DNA of 27,399 nt from Candidatus Poseidoniaceae archaeon (GTDB taxonomy: Archaea; Thermoplasmatota; Poseidoniia; Poseidoniales; Poseidoniaceae), in NCBI GenBank assembly GCA_030741455.1, contig JASLVI010000004.1, positions 1 to 27,399 on the forward strand, given 5' to 3'. Every line of letters begins with the position of its first letter. The stretch's first letter is position 1. The notes beneath the pieces are model-generated. The model made no database searches and had not been told where the DNA came from. It worked only from the letters and a program-made list of their open reading frames with translations. Positions 24,827 to 27,399 of the stretch are shown here, in pieces. Position numbers and translations under genes: made by a program.

Positions 24827-25930
24827 TCAGCGAAACAAACGCTTGTGACCATTTCGCGCAAAGATTGCATCCAAACAGCCAAGGGTTAAGCCTTGCCACA
24901 ATGCAATCGACCAACGTAGAACGAGTATTCGAACCGAGATGGCAAGGAAAAGACCACCACGACCTCCATCTTTCTTGATGCTACGAGTGATAACGCCGAG
25001 CGGCCCTCTCCAGAACAAAAGTTCGACCAGAACGCCCAACATTAATCCACCAAGCGCCAACTGTGTTTGCCAAAGATTCTGCATGGAACCATCGATAGGC
25101 CATTCGCGTAACAGTGGTATCAAACTCAAGAGCATGAGCAGTGTAATCGGAAGAATTGACAACGTTATGCTTGCACTTCCAATGAAATCAAAACCGGGCC
25201 CTGAACGTTGGCGGGAGGGATAATGACGAACAATCCGGACGTGAGCCCGTGCATCGCGACGGCGTTTATGCAGGAAACGACGAACACCTACTTCTGGAAC
25301 GTGTGAAACCAATGCATCGGGTGCGTAGACAATACTGCCCCCTTGGTTCAACAAACGAAGACTTACTTCCATATCTTCTGCATGGTACCACGTTGGATCA
25401 AATCCTCCTACCTCGACAAGTGCTTGTCGTTTGAACATTGAACATGGACCATTGGCAAGCGATGTGCGTCTCGGGCGACTACGGTATTTTGATGCGATTT
25501 CCACTGCTCGAAATCGACTCACGATATCTGTATGCGTTTGAAAAATCGTCCTTCCAGTAATAGCAACAATTTTCTCTTCTCCTATTGGTTCATTTGCGAT
25601 AAGCAAGTGTTCGATCCAATCTCGCTCAGGCCGAACATCAATATCTGTAATGGCCACCCATTCGCCTTGTGCTGCTTGAAGCGCATTCATTCGACCTGCA
25701 GATAAACCGAGTGCATCTTGATGGAGAATCGATATGGAGACCTCGGAATCAGTATTGGAGGCTTTCCATTGATCCATCAACGCTCCTGTCGAATCTTTGG
25801 AACCATCATTCACAGCAATAATCTCCAGTGGCCGATGGGTTTGACCATGGATTGCATCCAAGCATCCCTCAACCCAATGTGCTCCATCTCTAGCACATAC
25901 AGTAACTGTAACGAGCGGTGATTGAGTCAT
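24827..25930 (-). CDS. Family 2 glycosyltransferase, membrane-associated
   Basis: A 367-residue inverting GT-A glycosyltransferase. The nucleotide-binding N-terminus reads VTVTVCARDGAHWVEGCL and IIAVNDGSKDST; the metal-binding DID motif is at 96-98; the acceptor region includes NGPCSMFKRQALVEVGGFD and the ED pair at 185-186 (HAEDMEVSLRLL). The final third holds two to three hydrophobic helices (SITLSILPITLLMLLSLIPLL and later), placing it at the membrane. It would transfer a sugar from an NDP-sugar to a lipid carrier or polymer, for example in N-glycan or surface polysaccharide assembly; the sugar is not predictable. It overlaps the upstream CoaD-DPCK gene by 4 bp (ATGA). Confidence 0.92.
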   Translation of the reverse strand: MTQSPLVTVTVCARDGAHWVEGCLDAIHGQTHRPLEIIAVNDGSKDSTGALMDQWKASNTDSEVSISILHQDALGLSAGRMNALQAAQGEWVAITDIDVRPERDWIEHLLIANEPIGEEKIVAITGRTIFQTHTDIVSRFRAVEIASKYRSRPRRTSLANGPCSMFKRQALVEVGGFDPTWYHAEDMEVSLRLLNQGGSIVYAPDALVSHVPEVGVRRFLHKRRRDARAHVRIVRHYPSRQRSGPGFDFIGSASITLSILPITLLMLLSLIPLLREWPIDGSMQNLWQTQLALGGLMLGVLVELLFWRGPLGVITRSIKKDGGRGGLFLAISVRILVLRWSIALWQGLTLGCLDAIFARNGHKRLFR

Positions 25931-26991
25931 TCTTTCGCCTCAAAATGAACGAGTAAATTCCTTGCACGATGCTTGGCTTCCAAATCCAAAATTCGCATGA
26001 CAACACCTTGACGTGGTTGTCCGTAAACAATAATGGTTCCAAGAGGCGCGGTTGCAAGTACAAACATGGGTGCAAGGTCTTCTTCTCCTTCAACCTCAAT
26101 CAGCACCGATTCTTCTTGTTTAAGCGACCATCGAGTAATATCCAAAAGAGCAGGTGTTAACTGACCAGGTGGATTGACCACACCTTTTCTCAATGAATAC
26201 ACATCGGCTTGAACTTGTAAGGATTCATCCAACATCTCTCGTTTTGTTTGCCCATCAATAAATGCAATATCGGGAAGGACACCCATGTCCATCAATCCCT
26301 TGACCGTCACATCTCCGACGGCAACCAATGCCCCTCTATTCGCAGGTAAAGCTTCCAGCATCGCGGAAAGAGCAACTTCAGGAGCATCTTCTGGCCCTTG
26401 AAACAATTCTCCCATCGGTGTTTTGAATTCATCATCAAGAACAGCAGGCATATGCAGAACCTTTCCTTCATAGGAAGGTGGAATCCATGGATGGCCTTCT
26501 CGATCGATCAGCCCACGACGAATACGACTTGAGGAAAGTATGCCTCCAAGTTCATCGTTCAAGTGAGGTGCTTCAAGAATGGAAAGTGGAGGAAGCCCGT
26601 TCTCATATCGACGGTCATTGATTTGATGACATCTTGGAATGGTTTCGATCGTTGCAACGATGCAGTCAGCAGTTCGGTGTGTTGGTGCAGGCCCATGTGC
26701 ATCTTCCAAAACATGAACTTCGTAACGCAAATGGGCAGTTTCATCCAACCAATTCATCAATGCATCCATTCGATCTTCAAGCGATTGGACCCAATCGCCT
26801 TTGGATTGGGCCATCGAATCATTGGTTACGTGAACTTCGATGAAATCGGCTTGACGAAGCGCTGTCTGAATCAGCAACTGATGTCCGGAATGAAAACGGT
26901 CAAACGTTCCACCGATGAGACATCGACGGAAAGAACGGTCCCCTTCCATGAAGTCCGCTGAAGCATCAAGCCTTTGATGACATCGCTTCAT
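25927..26991 (-). CDS. Fused phosphopantetheine adenylyltransferase and GTP-dependent dephospho-CoA kinase (DUF359)
   Basis: A 354-residue bifunctional protein for the last two steps of CoA synthesis. The N-terminal domain (about 20-170) is an archaeal-type phosphopantetheine adenylyltransferase: GGTFDRFHSGH (27-37) binds ATP, and SSSRIRRG near 155 is the ISSTxIR-type motif. The C-terminal domain (about 180-354) matches DUF359, the GTP-dependent dephospho-CoA kinase of archaea: TPMGELFQG, VGDVTVKGL, and FIDGQTKRE. The two are usually separate proteins in archaea; a fusion is analogous in logic to animal CoA synthase but of different families. Start is unsure: ATG 26991 or ATG 26949, neither with a Shine-Dalgarno or a -26 TATA box. 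A structured RNA-like region lies just upstream. The GT2 gene overlaps its 3' end by 4 bp. Confidence 0.88.
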   Translation of the reverse strand: MKRCHQRLDASADFMEGDRSFRRCLIGGTFDRFHSGHQLLIQTALRQADFIEVHVTNDSMAQSKGDWVQSLEDRMDALMNWLDETAHLRYEVHVLEDAHGPAPTHRTADCIVATIETIPRCHQINDRRYENGLPPLSILEAPHLNDELGGILSSSRIRRGLIDREGHPWIPPSYEGKVLHMPAVLDDEFKTPMGELFQGPEDAPEVALSAMLEALPANRGALVAVGDVTVKGLMDMGVLPDIAFIDGQTKREMLDESLQVQADVYSLRKGVVNPPGQLTPALLDITRWSLKQEESVLIEVEGEEDLAPMFVLATAPLGTIIVYGQPRQGVVMRILDLEAKHRARNLLVHFEAKE

Positions 26992-27014
26992 TTTGAGAGT
27001 AAAGAAGGAAAAGC

Positions 27015-27230
27015 TGTGCCCTGATACCTAACGGCCTTGTTCATTGTTTCCTCGAAGGCCTGACCCTCGGTATCAGGGCGTGCTGTAGGGCCGGTTGGTT
27101 GTCTCGATTTCATCCCGAAGTCGATCGAGGACCCATAGGCCAGCCCGGGTTTCCGCTTTTGCACCGGAATTCACTCCCCGAAGGGTCCTCCCAGTCTTCG
27201 ATAGCGGACCGCGTCGTTGGTATCAGACGT
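27015..27230 (-). ncRNA. Candidate structured RNA or 5' leader upstream of the CoaD-DPCK gene
   Basis: This segment of the 308-bp gap 26992-27299 is visibly more GC-rich than its surroundings and dense in perfect inverted repeats: GCCCTGATACC (27018-27028) with GGTATCAGGGC (27069-27079), enclosing GGCCTT/AAGGCC; GAGGACCC (27127-27134) with GGGTCCTC (27183-27190); CTCGAT (27103-27108) with ATCGAG (27124-27129). Read on the minus strand it contains CCC-UUCG-GGG, a stable tetraloop hairpin, which favours that strand. A second copy of CTGATACC (minus, 27219-27226) could pair with the same GGTATCAG, giving alternative folds. It does not match RNase P, SRP, tRNA or rRNA signatures. Strand and boundaries are estimates. 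Confidence 0.45.
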
Positions 27231-27299
27231 CATTGCAATTTCACAGTAGCTCAGGCTGATGTTGCACGCACGGCGAATTGCCCTCCATCATCTTCCATT

Positions 27300-27399
27300 T
27301 CAACGTATTCGTTGTAACATGGCTCGACCAATCAAGAGTTTTGCAATTTCTGAATCTCCATCAAGCAATTCATCCATAGTAAAATCAGGCCATGCTTCA
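27300..27399 (-). CDS. C-terminal end of an unrecognised protein (5' part outside window)
   Basis: The minus strand is open from the right edge to a TGA at 27300-27302, encoding 32 residues that include WPDFTMDELLDGDSEIAKLL and end GRAMLQRIR. Amphipathic helical character suggests a genuine C-terminus, and it explains the edge of the window where no other gene is seen. Too short to assign a family. Confidence 0.55.
   Translation of the reverse strand, partial: EAWPDFTMDELLDGDSEIAKLLIGRAMLQRIR

Noticed and set aside
27015..27230. RNase P RNA or SRP RNA gene in the structured gap
   Set aside because: Size is plausible, and GGGTCAGGCC on the minus strand recalls SRP helix 8, but the AGCAG side of that helix and the RNase P GAGGAAAGTC core and its partner are missing on both strands.
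27099..27317. 72-residue plus-strand frame in the right-hand gap
   Set aside because: It crosses the inverted repeats and runs into the opposite-strand gene end at 27300; it has no ribosome site or TATA box and a composition unlike neighbouring proteins.
1..27399. CRISPR arrays, insertion sequences, prophage or tRNA genes
   Set aside because: No regularly spaced direct repeats, transposase or integrase motifs, terminal repeats, or tRNA T-loop/cloverleaf patterns were seen on either strand.

Overview
The window reads as a compact archaeal chromosome segment, most probably from a marine planktonic euryarchaeon of the Candidatus Poseidoniia (Marine Group II) type or a close relative. Evidence for archaea: an Orc1/Cdc6 initiator, a two-repeat TBP-fold protein, a degenerate SelB-like factor, an archaeal phosphopantetheine adenylyltransferase fused to a GTP-dependent dephospho-CoA kinase (DUF359), and TATA boxes centred 25-27 bp upstream of several start codons that lack a Shine-Dalgarno. 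The lineage is an inference from gene content and style (giant secreted surface proteins, very short gaps, bacterial-like metabolic genes); no rRNA is present. No tRNA, rRNA, insertion sequence, prophage or CRISPR array was found.

Layout. (1) 1-3265, minus: a FabI enoyl-ACP reductase followed 9 bp later by a PfaA-like ketosynthase-acyltransferase megasynthase that runs off the left edge; this is an unusual lipid or polyketide locus for an archaeon. (2) 3376-12653, minus: a 1958-residue surface-anchored protein, an unrecognised 275-residue protein, a divergent TBP-like protein and a TatD-like hydrolase in one tightly coupled operon, then a second membrane-anchored surface protein. (3) 12802-15849, plus: a hotdog acyl-CoA thioesterase, a SelB-like pseudo-GTPase, and a two-TM protein with a long polar tail. 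(4) 15832-18181, minus: a biotin carboxylase and a PfkB-family kinase. (5) 18241-19484, plus: a small acidic protein and a multi-spanning membrane protein. (6) 19499-20624: Nei glycosylase and a small winged-helix-like protein diverging from one palindromic TTTAAA box. (7) 20626-22786: a CysJ-like FAD/NADPH reductase lacking the flavodoxin domain and a divergent metallo-beta-lactamase hydrolase. (8) 22787-24220: a 192-bp gap rich in inverted repeats, then orc1/cdc6. (9) 24260-27399: a four-TM membrane protein (plus), then on minus a GT2 glycosyltransferase and the CoaD-DPCK fusion, a 308-bp gap with strong RNA-like structure, and the 3' end of another gene.

Themes. Several genes concern acyl and CoA metabolism: megasynthase, FabI, acyl-CoA thioesterase, biotin carboxylase (a possible malonyl-CoA source) and CoA synthesis. 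They are not one operon, so a joint pathway is inference. The strongest leads are the PfaA-like/FabI pair, the structured RNA region at 27015-27230, the dyad-rich cdc6 upstream region, the TBP-like protein that appears to lack the DNA-intercalating phenylalanines, and the symmetric shared promoter of nei and its neighbour.
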